64,000 bases of DNA from Protea cynaroides (GCA_028583415.1 CM053267.1:13835769-13899768); one strand, 5' to 3'; positions 25,441 through 36,739 are shown, counted from the stretch's first letter. A program made the numbers and translations. The notes: generated by a model from the letters alone, not told the origin.

Positions 25441-26714
25441 ATAGAGCTGGAGGTGCTGGAGGAGGAGGTGCCTCACGATCTCTATCATAGTCCTCAGCAT
25501 ATACTCTCGGGAGCCAGGCCACCTGAGTCTGAGTCCCTCAGAAACTAGCTGCCAGATCCACTACCCGCTGGTCTGTAGAATGTTAGGCATCTAGAAGCTC
25601 TCCTACTCTCCAATCAGTCATGCGCTGAGCCTCTCTAATCTCACGTAACAGCCCCATCATGTCATCTGATGGTAGGCGTAAAGGGCCAGCTGAATGAGAA
25701 GCCCTAGAAGGGCCAGTTCCAGTAGAATGTTGTGGCGATGGAGGAAGGATGGCATCCACATCCATGTATATCCAATCATCAACCTCCTCATCATCACCCT
25801 CGTGTGCCTCTACTGCTACCTCTGTTGTTGCTGCTGTTGCCGCCTCTGCATCTGATGCCACTACCCGAGTGAGAGGACGTCTCATCGCATTCCTCTCATC
25901 ATCACTAACTTGTATCTCTCTCATGCCCATCCTGCTGATGGCCTCCCAATCAAGGTCAGCCAAAAAGGTGTCCTCAAGGATCCTCTCATCTACTAGGTCC
26001 ACTTGTAAACGAGCAAGCAAGGTGGAGATCAGCTGCCCATAGGGCAAGTTGCCTCTCGAGTCAGGCAACATAGCTCGGTGCATGGTCCGAAGAATAATGT
26101 ATGGGAGGCAGACATGCTGCCTAGTACAAATACAATACAAAAGGTATTGTCAACTGTGAGATCATCTCATAATGTCCGCCCTAGGGAATCAGATTATGCT
26201 GGATAATCTTGCAATAGACACGTGGCTCTGGACGCAGGTTGATTGCTTTTACCTCCCAGCGGTCATCCCGAAGAATATGACTATCTATCTCTGCACGCAT
26301 CTGTGTAAAAAGAAACTGTGGCTCTCTGGGTGAACAGTAAACCAACTGATCATCATTAGAGATACCTAAGAGATCAGCCAACTCCTAGCAGTTGAAAGAA
26401 ATTAGAACCCCTTTCACGCAGCTGGTGATCCTAAGCTCTCTGCCCCTCTCTACATCCTCTAGGTCACCCTCTACTTAAAGGTGACAGTAGAACTGCTTAA
26501 CCAAGTCTGGGCAAGTGCAAGCCTCGTATAGGATCACTGGAAGCCAGCCCATATCGCCAAATGCCCTCTCCACATCAAACAGGGCCAAGTGGGCTAGGTT
26601 CATACATCTACCCCCTTCAACCTTCTTTCGGTCAAACCAAGGATATCGCACTTTTGCTTCCACAGACCTGAAGCGAAGTGGGTCATGAACTCGAGGAACT
26701 TTGGTGCGAACCAT
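25441..26714 (-). pseudogene. Antisense accessory gene in element F leader (resembles the putative plant transposon protein domain family)
   Basis: On the strand opposite to F, a broken protein of about 420 residues starts MVRTKVPRVHDPLRFRSVEA (26714). It continues with RYPWFDRKKVEGGRCMNL, ALFDVERAFGDMGWLPVIL, then after a stop ADLLGISNDDQLVYCSPREP and VYCKIIQHNLIP, then after a stop and frameshift YCICTRQHVCLPYIILRTMH and NLPYGQLISTLLARLQVDL. An acidic/alanine-rich region and a PPPPAPPAL tail (near 25441) close it. The order of segments (globular start, LLGI, HNLIP, LPYIILRTM, LPYG) recalls, from memory, the plant-transposon domain found as extra ORFs in plant retrotransposons; that assignment is mine and unverified. 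Stops at 26475, 26394, 26181 and 25583. Role unknown. Confidence 0.6.
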
Positions 26715-26935
26715 GATAGTTGTAAGAAAAGAAAATAAGAAAACAAGTTAGATAAATTTGAAAATTTGACAGCATAACGACGTAAAATGGAAAAAGCCTC
26801 ACTTTTCACCCAAACATTTGGGCAGTAGGACTTACATAAGTCCCAAACCATCATGCAATGCATATCCAATCGGATTTCACCTAGGTAGGTCGAATTTGAA
26901 AAATTTTGACAATTGGGCAAAAACCCCAAATTTTA

Positions 26936-28027
26936 GGACAAAAATAGAAATTTTGAAATTTTTAAATAATGGATCGGGAAAGTGAATTACCAAAGTAAAA
27001 AAAAAAAAAAAACCAAGCATGAAATGGGAAAAATTAACGTGAAAGGTTAAAATGGATCCTAGAAAAAATTACAAAATTCCAAGAACAAGAAAGTTATTTT
27101 GACGGAGTAAAGGTAGAGAGAATTACTTCTCTTCTAAGATGTGAATCAACTCTAACAGTGGCCTATAACTCTTCTAAGATGTAGGTGAAGAATAAAGTTC
27201 CAACTCTTCTAGGATGGAATGAAACTTCTTTAAAGTTTCAAGGGCTTTGACTCACCTCTTCTAAGATGGGTCTGTAGCTCAATAGATTTGCAACTCTTCT
27301 AGGATGCAAATAGGGATAGAAAATCTCTAACTCTTCAAGGTTGAAGTAAAACTCTTCTAGGTTTTAAATGAACTCTTCAAGGTTCAAAGGAGAAGATAAA
27401 TTTTAATCTAAATTTCATTCACCCAAATCATCTTCTTTCTATTACATGAGAATAAATCATTATTTATAGGCTTAACAAACCTTAAATAACTCAAAATAAT
27501 CTCAACCATCCCCTATAATCCTAAGGTTGAGATTGTACATAGAGAAAATAAAAGAAAAACATAAATGATTTAAACATTTCAATACATAGAAACTTGTCCC
27601 AATATAATGGTTCTTGTTCCAAGGCATAAAGACTTATTTCAATGTGTTAATTCTTATTCCAAGGCATTAAAACTTGTTTCAAATAGAAGACTCTAAAAGA
27701 CACTCTTAATCAATCCATATGAAGAGTTAATTTGGTGGAGAATGTCAAAGAAGCTTCAAGAAGAGTATCCACATCATCATCCACTAAATCACATGAAAAG
27801 ACTATTATGTGCTGAAAATTGGTTTTCACAATATGGACCATATGAATTGGTCCAGACTTAATTGTACTGGTTCCAAAATGAGTTGTAGTGCTTATGGCCC
27901 ATGATTTGAGTTTCGGCTTTGCTTGGGCCTTGCTTGATTATGGGTTGACCTTCTAAAAGCATGGGTTGGCCGACTTGAATAGAAAGTTGGTAGGGCAGTC
28001 ACATGGGTGTAGACGTGGGCTGCATCA
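26936..28027 (-). mobile_element. LTR G1 (copy of the G family; left end unresolved)
   Basis: Matches solo LTR G2 (39302-40215) over most of its length, for example AACTCTTCTAGGATGGAATG and TTATAGGCTTAACAAAC, in the same orientation. The minus-strand start is TGATGCAGCCC (28027). The TATA box is minus-strand at 27460-27468. The left end does not show the expected CATCA, and no matching duplication of ATCAG (28028-28032) was found, so it may be truncated where it meets the F leader. Confidence 0.7.
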
Positions 28028-29754
28028 ATCAGATAGGGATATGATCACTCCACTTACTTATACTACTCCATCTCTAGTTTCTAATGAAACTCATCGGTAT
28101 CCTGAATGTCAATGGTATCCCACTAAAAGACTTGCAGATTAGTATGTTTTAAACATACATTATGTTTTAAACATACATTCTGTGTACATGATGCAGGTCA
28201 TACAATCTCATGAACCGAAAAGTATAGAAAAAACCAAAGCTTATCCAAAATGGTAAAGTGCTATGGAAGAAAAAATAAGAGCATTGCTAACAAATGCCAC
28301 ATGGGAACTTGTACCTCTCCGAGAAGGAAAGAACACCATTAGTTGTACATGGATTTACAAAATAAAAAGTAAATCTAATGGTAAAGTTGAACGTTACAAA
28401 GCTCGATTGGTGGCCAGAGAATTCTCTCAAACCTATGGTGAAGATTATGATGAGACATTTTGTCCTGTAGAAAAAATTACAAGTATTCGTGTCATCGTTT
28501 CACTTGCAGAAGCAAAAGGTAGGAAACTTCAACAATTGGACGTGAAAAATGCCTTCTTGAATGGCCAAATCGATAAAGGGGTGTATATGGATCAAGTTGA
28601 ATGCTTTATAGATCATATAAAGCCAAGCTACGTTTGCAAGCTAAAGAAGGCATTGTACGGACTAAAACAAGCTCCCAGAGCTTGGTTTGATAAGGTCGGA
28701 GAATTTTTCTTGAGCACCAAGTTGTTCCCTCCCATGCTGAGTCATGCATATTTGTTAAATGCACCTCTAGAGCAATAACTATATGTGTAATATATATTGA
28801 TGATCTTATAATTATGGGAAGCAACTCTGATGATGTTGAAAGTACTAAAAGAGCTCTATTTAGAAGTTTTGAAATGATAGATTTGGGTGAGCTTCAATTC
28901 TTCCGTGTAATTAAAGTTCTAAGAACAGACTAAGGCATACTAATTCTGTAGACGAAATTTGCTTTAGACCTTTTTGTGAAATTCAGGCTTCTAGGCTCAA
29001 AACCAGTGGTGATACCATTAGAAGTGAACCATAAGCTATCAAAAGAAGGAGGAGCTTCTCTTGATGATCCACAGTTACATCAAGAGATTGTTGGTATTCT
29101 TATATATTTAACAATCTCTTGTCCAGATTTGTCCTATCCAGTAGGCATTGTAAGCCAAGTCATGCAAGATCCGAGGAAGACAAGCATGGAAGTAGTTAAG
29201 CGGATTCTAAGATACTTGAAAGGAACAATCAATGAAGGAGTGTTCTACAAGCACGGGATAAACATCAAGTTATCAAGGCATTGTGATGTTGATTGGGCAG
29301 CAAATCCATCCACTCATCGATCAATTTCAGGCTTCTGTTTCGACCTCAGATCTGGAAGTGTCTCATGGGCAAGTAAGAAGCAACCAACAGTTGCACTCTC
29401 ATCAACAGAAGCTGAATACAGGTCTGCTATGTAGCCACTTGTGAGAGTGTCTGGTTGACTCAATTACTTACAGATTCGGGAGAAAACATTAATTACAAAG
29501 TTCCCATCAATAGTGTTAGTATCAATCAGTTCTATAATGTAAGATCCAATCCCACATTCCGTGCTCGTACAAAACATATTGATGTCCATTATCATTTTAT
29601 CTGTGAGAAGATTCTTAGCAAAGAAATTGATCTCATATACACTCCAACAGTAGATGAAGTCACTAACATCTTCACCAAAGCCTTGAATTCAGATAAGCTC
29701 AAAGAGTTCAAGACAAGCTTGGGAATGAAGCATGAATTACGCACTGAGAGGGGG
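28028..29754 (+). pseudogene. Copia pol remnant H (RT, RNase H, C-terminus)
   Basis: RT opens at 28263 with MEEKIRALLTNATWELVPL, then CTWIYKIKSKSNGKVERYKA, QQLDVKNAFLNGQIDKGVYM and KKALYGLKQAPRAWFDKV. A frameshift near 28740 precedes the catalytic IYIDDLIIMG. RNase H follows (28976-29434): LSYPVGIVSQVMQDP, VDWAANPSTHRSISGFC, WASKKQPTVALSSTEAEY. After a stop and frameshift the C-terminus RTKHIDVHYHFICEKILSKE reaches 29770. Upstream, 28030-28260 is decayed linker sequence; integrase and gag are absent. It duplicates the RT region of E, so it is a different element, from a lineage with KKQPTVALSSTEAEY. Confidence 0.88.
29744..29754 (+). other. Copia H polypurine tract
   Basis: TGAGAGGGGGT lies directly before the presumed LTR start TGTTACGATATC. 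It also overlaps the end of the pol reading frame, as is common in copia elements. Confidence 0.6.
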
Positions 29755-30095
29755 TGTTACGATATCAGTGATTAATTGTAGGGATTTCAGCATAAAGCAC
29801 TTAGTGGGGGTTACGTGCTTAGTTATAGAAATTAACAAATAAGTTTGTTACAAATATATACGTTAGAGATATATCCATTGGAGATATCCATTGGGATATT
29901 TTGTGAAGTCTATTGTGTCCAGTTTACTTAGTCTTTTCTTTTGAGAGTGTAGAGGAGAGTTGTTAGTTTGTTGCCCTTTAAATTTGAACGATATGTATCA
30001 AATCAGATTGAACGAAATGAATCAATAAAGACGTCGAGTTTGTTTTGTTCAATTTTATCTGTTCTTGCTTTCTGGTTTTTCTCCGCTATAGAATC
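29755..30095 (+). repeat. Copia H 3' LTR (right end uncertain)
   Basis: Begins TGTTACGATATCAGTG after the polypurine tract. It contains CAAATATATACG and TTTCTTTTGAGAGTGTAGAGG, typical of a short copia LTR. The end at about 30095 (GAATCA) is a guess; there is no second LTR to compare. Confidence 0.4.
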
Positions 30096-30554
30096 AGTTT
30101 TTTATTTATTTATTTATTTTTTACTTTTTTTTTTCTCATTCTTGTTTTTCCTCTAGCCATCATCCTTTTAGGGATGGGCATTGATTTAGTGGGATCGACC
30201 GATTCAGCTCGGACTCGGCCTGGGCTGATCTAATGCAACTCCTTCCATCAGCATGCTAGGCACGAATTTTACACGTGCAAGTCGATTCATGGGGTTTTCT
30301 TCTAGCCGATTCATCCTCATCTTCGCCGATATGATTTGGGATCGGATCAGGATGGGCATGCCCGAGTCTGTGTTCTTTTAACATTGCTGACCAGATTTTG
30401 AATGTATAAAAAATCGGCATATTGTCTTTCTTGGGGTTTAAATGTAAGACTCATGTAAGTCGTCTGCTACTTGTTGGTTTCTAGTCTTTTCACTTAATTT
30501 GTTACCCTTTGGACCTGTTTTATATTTTTCTATTGCTTCTTTTAATATATTTTA
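30096..30554. other. Intergenic, no gene seen
   Basis: T-rich sequence (30100-30160) then AT-rich DNA. I see no coding pattern, RNA gene or terminal repeat. Confidence 0.6.
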
Positions 30555-32293
30555 GGGATAATTTCACGCACCTTCCTTGAGGTTTATCTTAATTTCAATC
30601 GCCCTCCATTGTCATCAATAATATCAACGGCACCCTACATTGTTAAGTTGCTTAACGTAAAAGTTGAAAAGAATTTTTTACCCTTCTTGTAAAAATACTA
30701 CTGTCGTCCTTACAACTAGAACAATTGAAGAAAATGAATCAGTGATCCAATAGCCAAAGATAGGAATCGAATGCAATCCAATTTTTGTTGCCACGGATCG
30801 AAATTCCGACCAGAACAGAAACAAAAACAAGTAACCGTGGTTGAATCAAATTGAAAAATAAAGAGGAACTGCTAGAAAATGCACCAAATCAATGAAAATA
30901 CAAGACCAAGTCAAAGGATGGCTAGAATAGATCTTTTCCGGATCGATGGAATACGGTGGTCGCTTGCTGTCGTTGACATCGTTGATGTCGATCACAATTG
31001 AGAGGAACTCCTAGAACAAGAAGAAACTCAGAAACATGCGGATACTCTCTGAGAGTGAACTGATGTGATCAGAGCCGAAATTAATTCAAATGCTACTGAA
31101 AAATAATCAAAGCCCAAGTGAAATCCAGGAACAAATATTTTGCTGAGATGACCAGAGTTGAGATGATCAATATATTATCAGAAAGCGAGTTAAACATGAG
31201 ACGTAGCCACCAAAGAAAAAACTCCTTAGCTGTCTTTATGCTTCACTGAGAACATTCCAGAAACCCATAGATTACAAGAAGAGAGAGGGAGAGGAGGAAG
31301 AAAAGTGCCAAAGACTAAAAACAAATCAAGAAAAGCTCCATATGAGGCATTGGAGAGGAGAATCATCGGGAACAAAAGCAACAGTAAAACAAAAACGATA
31401 TGAAAGAGATAAAGACTGAATTATCCAGAAACCACAGACCACAGAGATTTTCCTTTCATAAAATTAGAGGAAGCCCGCACCCCATAAAAGGACGTTAAAC
31501 TAAATGCAGAGAGTGTTTTTCAAGTTCGTCAGTTCAGAGAGAGAGAGCGAAGAAAAAACGAGGAGAGGAAAGGAGTCGAGAAGTGAGGTTTTCAAGAACT
31601 AAGAAAGCTCATTGCTCATTAGGTGTAGGGTTTTTCATGTGCTAGTATGGCAATTCCTTCAGTCACAAATATTAACTCTAGAAGCTGTCTGAAACCTGAG
31701 ACTTTGATGGTTTGATTGCGCGAGAAGGATTAAGATATATATATACAAAATTTTAAGACAGAAGAAAATAATTATCAGAATAGACTGATCAACGCAAAAT
31801 CACATGTGCCAAAAGAGGGTACGGGTTGAAAGGGTTTGAGACGATTCGAAGAGGGGAAAGAAACGAGGCTTCAAACAGAAGGGCTGATCGTCTAGGGGAT
31901 CCTTGAAGGGGGACTCGTAGAGTGTTTGATAGAGTTTCCTTTGAGTGGATTTGGTGTTGGTCAAGGCACTCCGTGAAGGTCTCTGGCCTCTTCTTCTTCC
32001 AACGGCCATATTTTCTTCTTTTTTCTGTTTAAGGTATTGCAAATGGTAAGGGTATTGATGTCATTTCATATGTTTTAGAAAGGTAAAAAGGTAAGTCTAC
32101 TAGTGTCTAAGGATATTCTTGACATTAAAAATTTATATGGGAGGACACGTCAGCATCTAACAGACTTGTCCTGATGGACAAGGTCTGTATGATATTTACG
32201 TTCCAAATTAGGCAAAGTGCATGCCATTATTGACGATAATAGAGGGTGGTTGACATTAGGGTAAACCTCAAGGGAGGTGCGTAAAATTTTACC
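30555..32293. mobile_element. Non-autonomous Mutator-like element with 9-bp target duplication
   Basis: Flanked by a perfect 9-bp duplication TATATTTTA (30546-30554 and 32294-32302). The termini are inverted: left GGGATAATTTCACGCACCTT then TTGAGGTTTATC; right, reversed, GGTAAAATTTTACGCACCTC then TTGAGGTTTACC. The similarity runs for roughly 100 bp with gaps. No transposase reading frame. The interior (30720-32050) is unlike the flanks; a minus-strand frame at 31800-32042 (MAVGRRRGQRPSRSALTNTK...) is open but unrecognised, so capture of host sequence is possible and unproven. Confidence 0.85.
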
Positions 32294-32302
32294 TATATTT
32301 TA

Positions 32303-32761
32303 TTCACCCCGCTCCCACCATCCCATCCCTCTCCTCCACTCCCCTCCCCTCCCCTCCCCTCCCATCCTACTAAAAAAAAAAAAACTGACCACACGAATAG
32401 AAGAGCTATTTGTGAAGGATCTGTCTCTATGACGCCAGCTTTTGAAAGTTTGACATCTCAAGCAAGAAGGGTAGGATGGAAAATTTGAAAATAGAGGTAT
32501 CATGGGAAATTTCATAAATAAGGGGATAAAATGAAAAATTTAGATTTTTTTGCTTGAGAGATGAACCCCCATTTTAGAGATTACTATGGTAAACTACTAT
32601 TTCATTGTCTTCTAACGATCGAGTGTGCCCTAGCATAGATAGTAAACTATTTCATTGCCTTCTAAAGATCGAGTGTGCCCTAGCATAGATTGGCCCTGGA
32701 AAGGAATTTAAGTAGCTAGGGCATACCTGTAAGCAGCATAACAATATTGTTTCTCATGGCC
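32303..32761. repeat. 3' flank of the GARP gene with a 50-bp tandem duplication
   Basis: No gene. CCCCTCCCCTCCC run at 32338-32365. Two near-identical units at about 32592-32640 and 32641-32690 contain GATCGAGTGTGCCCTAGCAT. The polyadenylation region of the minus-strand gene should lie here; no clear AATAAA was picked out. Confidence 0.6.
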
Positions 32762-35003
32762 TTAAGACAAGTACTTGAAAGATCTCACTCCAATGCTCAA
32801 ATCTGCATGGTCAGATCCTAAGTACTCAGCCTCATTAATTGTGGCCTTGCTGTGATTTGTATGTAAAGAACAGTTATTGTTTTGGTCAGTATCCATTTGT
32901 TTTTCACTAGGTTGTACCTGTTCCCTCGAAGAAGAAGGGGATAAAGAAAGAGAAAGATTGATGTTTACTTCCCTTTGGCTGTCATGACCCTTCTTCTTGT
33001 CTTCTTTGTTGAAGTTATTGCTCAAACTCAGCTGCAAATTGGGCAACCACTCATTGTCTTCCATCTTCTTGTTCTTCATACTTGCAATCGCTTCTGCCTC
33101 TGGAATTACGAGCTTTGGCTGAATTGCCGGTGAACTCTGCAACTGCATTGTGTGTGCAGGTTTTGTTTCAGCACACTACAGATGTAACAAAAAAGAGAGA
33201 GAATAGCTGTGCTGGGAGTTTAGTCCCACGTCGACTATCAAATAGTGTATAGCTCCCTTAGACATATGGGATTTCCTTCAGCTACTAGTTTGAACTTTTA
33301 GGATGAACACTTTACACATTTCTGATCTCCCCGTGTCCACAGTATGTACTGCCACATGTGCGGTGGAGTATTAGAAGTTTAATTCCACATCGACTACTAA
33401 ATAGTCTACAACCCCCTTAAACATCTGGGAGTCCCTCCACCTGCTAATTGGACTTTTGGGATGAAAACTAACAAAATATATAAAGGGTATAACGGTTACC
33501 TGAAGCTTGTTGGGGCTCAATCCAGAAGGTTGCATTGTCAGGATCTCATCGGCACACATTGGCGGATGATGAATCTGGTTAACTACAGGTTGCAAGGTAG
33601 TACTAGTCCAAGCAATGGTTTCAGGGATCCTCCTATCCTTTCCTTGATTGCAAATCATTTCTCGTGGTGGCCACTTCTTCTCCTCGAGAAAATGGCTATG
33701 CCGAATAGGCCCAATGCCAGTGATTGCATTCGTCACATCAAACAGGTTTGAAGTTGATGGCTTATCATCGTTTCGAAAGATTATATCATGATTAAAACTC
33801 CTAAACATTCCCTGATCTTTTGTTGATGGGAACATTGGCCTTACAGTAGCATTCTGATTGAAAGCCCATTCTTGGTGTCTATAAGCAAAACAAAGGAAAT
33901 TAGATCAGAAGACTCATCAATATAAAGTGTTATTCTATGTTGATAGTGTTGATGGTCTGAATATAATAAGGATTGCTATTACATGTAGTTGTAATCATTG
34001 TAATCAATTCTCTCTAATGCGCATTTATTGGATCATCATGGAAACTCAATATATGAGGGGTCAGTTTGGTATTTCATTTTGAAACTGATGCAAATCTGAC
34101 AGTAAAAAGACCTTATAATAACACCTAGTTGTAACAAAGGTTTGTAACAAACTAGAAAAAAAAACCCATTGTTGATTACCTGGAGGAGCTGACTTTATAA
34201 CCAAATGGCCGTTGGGAGAAGGGAGACTTGTATAGACTGTGGACAGGATTAGGGTCACGGCTATTCTTGCCTTGGAAAGGGCTATGACTGTCCATCCTGT
34301 AGTGTTGATGAGGACGCATCCTTTGGTAGAACATTTCAGGAAAGTGATTTAGTACTCCTTGCACTGCCGTATTTGTATGAGATAAAACTGGAAGGAAAAT
34401 ACACAGTTTGTTGATTTTTTTTTTTTTTATGCCTTGAAACTCATACTATGAAGGCACCTACAAAAAAAAAAAAAAATAAGATGGCACTGTTTATATGAAT
34501 TACCTTGCCCAGACTCATCCAGCTTCTTACTTCGATACATCTGATGACGCAAAGGAACAATCAGACATCAACAATACAAAATGTTAAGGGGCTAGAAGGA
34601 GGGGAAAAAAAGAAATAGTTATATATAATGTTCAAGCTTCATCTTATTCTCTTGTTTATATTACCTGCAAGTGGCTTTTAACATGGGCAATGCTCAGTCC
34701 TCTCACATTCATCATCTGAAGAACTAACTTAGGAGTTGCTCCTGCATCCATCAAAAGAGAATTCAAGTTGAGGCTGGGTTTGTGTTTAATTTGCAAATGA
34801 TTCTAAAACAAGAAAGTTGAGTTTTCAGCCTAAAATTAAGGTGACCATTATTTGTTCTTAGTTCGTTCCTTCCTATGTGGCAAGTTTAAACCATATCCTC
34901 TTGCACCTGGCAAAAAAAAAAATTTCTTCAATGCTCTCTCAGAAGTTTAATTAAGAAAAAAGGGAAGATAACCACTATGGCAGTATCCCGATGCACTCCA
35001 ACC

Positions 35004-35034
<31 letters not shown>

Positions 35035-35886
35035 CGGGGGTATCTCCTATGCAAATTTGAATGGTCTGGGTCTTGTCAAAATAGGCCTCACAACGTAAAT
35101 AACTTTCTCTTTTTTTTTGGTGAAAGTAAATAACTTTTTCATTGCAGGCTTTTTCCTTCGATTCGTTTGAATGTAATTTTTTTTTCTAGGAAACCGATCT
35201 TTAAGGTTATTATAGAATTTAATTATATCTAATTCTCTTTATTGCACATTTATTAGATCATCATAAAAACCTCAATATACAAGAAACAGTTTTGTTACAA
35301 AAATTGAGGCAAATCTGATGGCAAAAAGTCCATATTAAAAACAAAAGCTTTTTTATTTTCCCTTCCTCCAATTGTTCCAAGGCTCCTCCTGTGTCCAGGA
35401 AAAGCTACATAAAATGAAAAATTTCAAATAAAATCTCATTTTCTTGTACCGGTTTTACCTAAAGATTTTTTTATGTAGATTTTTATGGAAATAAACCGAG
35501 CTCAAAAAAATTTTATATATGTATATATGAAACTTACTCTCTTGCCCTCCAAGCTTTTCAACAGCATGAACAAAAGCAAGATGGAGATCAGGAGTCCAAC
35601 GGAGTCTTGGCATTTTTGACCGAACATATTGTCTAGCTATAGTTGTCCCCTCACACCCTTCCACGGTGGTGTTATTATTTTGTGAATTCTCTGTAGTGGC
35701 TGCCTCATCCTCCTCCCTAGCAGTGGCAGCTATATCAATGGCACAACTATCATCTTCACTGATGACTTCTTCATTTAAGTCAAAGGGTGATGGCCACTTT
35801 TCTGACGATGTGGGAGATGTGTTTCGGGCTTGGGAATCATTTACATTGCTCTTCTCTCCATCACTAACATCTTCTCCCTCAACCAT
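32762..35886 (-). CDS. GARP/G2-like MYB-type transcription factor with EAR motifs (six exons)
   Basis: Exons, minus strand: 35886-35538, 34741-34665, 34540-34504, 34387-34180, 33878-33500 and 33175-32762. All introns have GT...AG, phases match, and the total is 1464 bp or 487 codons plus stop. The start is the first Met after an in-frame TGA at 35949-35947. The protein has an acidic N-terminus with PFDLNEE (about residue 33), then VRSKMPRLRWTPDLHLAFVH and EKLGGQE at the exon 1 end, ATPKLVLQMMNVRGLSIAHV and KSHLQ in exon 2, and MYRSKKLDESGQ in exon 3. This is a single GARP-type DNA-binding domain with the SHLQMYR signature. Exon 6 carries LQLSLS and LSLSLSP, LxLxL repression (EAR) motifs. I infer a nuclear transcriptional repressor related to the Arabidopsis At1g14600/At2g40260-type proteins. 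It appears intact amid transposons. Confidence 0.93.
33200..33465. repeat. Two diverged copies of a repeat inside intron 5 of the GARP gene
   Basis: Copies at about 33215-33310 and 33365-33465 share CCCACGTCGACTA or CCACATCGACTAC, AAATAGT, CCCCTTAAACAT and TTGGACTTTTGGGATGA words. They resemble a dispersed plant repeat; no terminal structure was resolved. Confidence 0.6.
33985..34125. repeat. Intronic repeat, copy 1 (between exons 4 and 5)
   Basis: Shares AATTCTCT, GCACATTTATTGGATCATCA-like words, CTCAATATA and GCAAATCTGACAG with copy 2 at 35205-35335, in the same orientation. Probably a small transposon-derived insert. Confidence 0.55.
35205..35335. repeat. Intronic repeat, copy 2 (between exons 1 and 2)
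   Basis: Counterpart of 33985-34125: AATTCTCTTTATTGCACATT, AGATCATCATAAAAACCTCA, GGCAAATCTGATGGCAAAAA. Confidence 0.55.
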
Positions 35887-35949
35887 ATCTACTCTTATTC
35901 CCTTTATATCACTTTCCTGTACTAATGAATTTCTGTAGTTGCTACCTCA

Positions 35950-36362
35950 CTGGTAGGAAAGTCAAAGGGGAAATGTGGAGGGAAACCATTAGCAATGCAA
36001 AGAAATATAATGAAAATTAATATTAAATATGAAACGAGCATGTAATACTCAGGTATTGTGATTTGCAGCACATTATTGTGCATAATTGTTTAGCAATGAA
36101 CTGAAATATAAAAAACACTAACATGACGTTTTGAATGTAAATATAAATCCCAACAACTAAAAATCATTATCACCACCATTATTAATTGCTAATCATTAAT
36201 AGTACTATTATTGTGAGGGGCATTATCATTATGATTACCATTTATTATTATTATTATTATTATTATTCTTATTATTAAAACTAACTTTTTCAAACAACTC
36301 TCAAAACTTTTTGCTATAAATCAGCAGAAAGAATATATTAATGGAAAAAAAAAAAAAAGATT
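35950..36362. other. 5' flank of the GARP gene, AT-rich, with ATT microsatellite
   Basis: No coding sequence. A (TTA)n tract at about 36241-36275. The promoter of the minus-strand gene should lie in or beyond this interval; I could not single out a TATA box. Confidence 0.55.
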
Positions 36363-36516
36363 GACAGAAGCTAGGCAAGGCAAGCCTCCTCCCAAAGTCA
36401 ACTAACCACCTGCGGCAATGCAATCAACAGACAACCTGACAGAAGCTAGGCATGCAAGGCAAGCCTCCTCCCAAATTCAACTAACCACCTGCGGCAATGC
36501 AATCAACAGACAACCT
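36363..36516. repeat. 76-bp tandem duplication upstream of the GARP gene
   Basis: Units 36363-36437 and 36438-36516 share GACAGAAGCTAGGCA, CAAGGCAAGCCTCCTCCCAA and ACTAACCACCTGCGGCAATG in the same order, with a 3-bp insertion in the second. Distance to the start codon is about 480 bp. Confidence 0.85.
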
Positions 36517-36647
36517 AACTCCGGGAGATAGACAAGCTAACATGAGTATATGTTGATTTTACAACAAAGACTACACTTAGATTGGAAACTTTCCAACCTC
36601 CCATATGGTAGAAGATAATTCTTTATATAGTTATATATTTATTTTTT

Positions 36648-36735
36648 TTAGAATAAATCGATACTAAGGAGAGTTGAACTCTTGACCTCTTAATTGTGAA
36701 CTGTAGATTATACTAACTAAGCTACCTCTTGGGAT
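36648..36735 (-). repeat. tRNA-derived SINE-like fragment
   Basis: Minus strand GGTAGCTTAGTTAGTA (36726-36711) resembles a pol III A box. GAGGTCAAGAGTTCAACTC (36689-36671), 22 bases further, resembles a B box. There is no cloverleaf and no CCA-end structure, so a SINE head is more likely than a tRNA gene. Confidence 0.4.
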
Positions 36736-36739
36736 TACA

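Larger units (their letters stand above)
22873..26930 (+). mobile_element. Element F: 5' LTR, primer site and leader of a Tekay-type element (truncated)
   Basis: Plus-strand LTR followed by a tRNA-iMet primer site and a leader that matches the C leader in order and orientation (for example GAATTGAGTTAGGATAAAATT and AACACCATAAGCACCTGTG, and at the far end GACGTAAAATGG, CACTTTTCACCCAAACA). The left flank is GACAG (22868-22872). No gag follows: at about 26935 the sequence changes to LTR G1, so F is truncated or rearranged and its right duplication cannot be assigned. Confidence 0.8.

Noticed and set aside
26748..26755. GACAG at 26749 as the right target duplication of F
   Set aside because: It lies inside leader sequence shared with C and is not next to an LTR end.
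21840..29754. E and H as two halves of one copia element split by F and G1
   Set aside because: Both contain the N-terminal RT region (KTWSLVPF and ATWELVPL), with clearly different sequence, so they are two elements.
36671..36726. Functional tRNA gene
   Set aside because: A- and B-box-like words only; no acceptor stem or anticodon arm could be paired.
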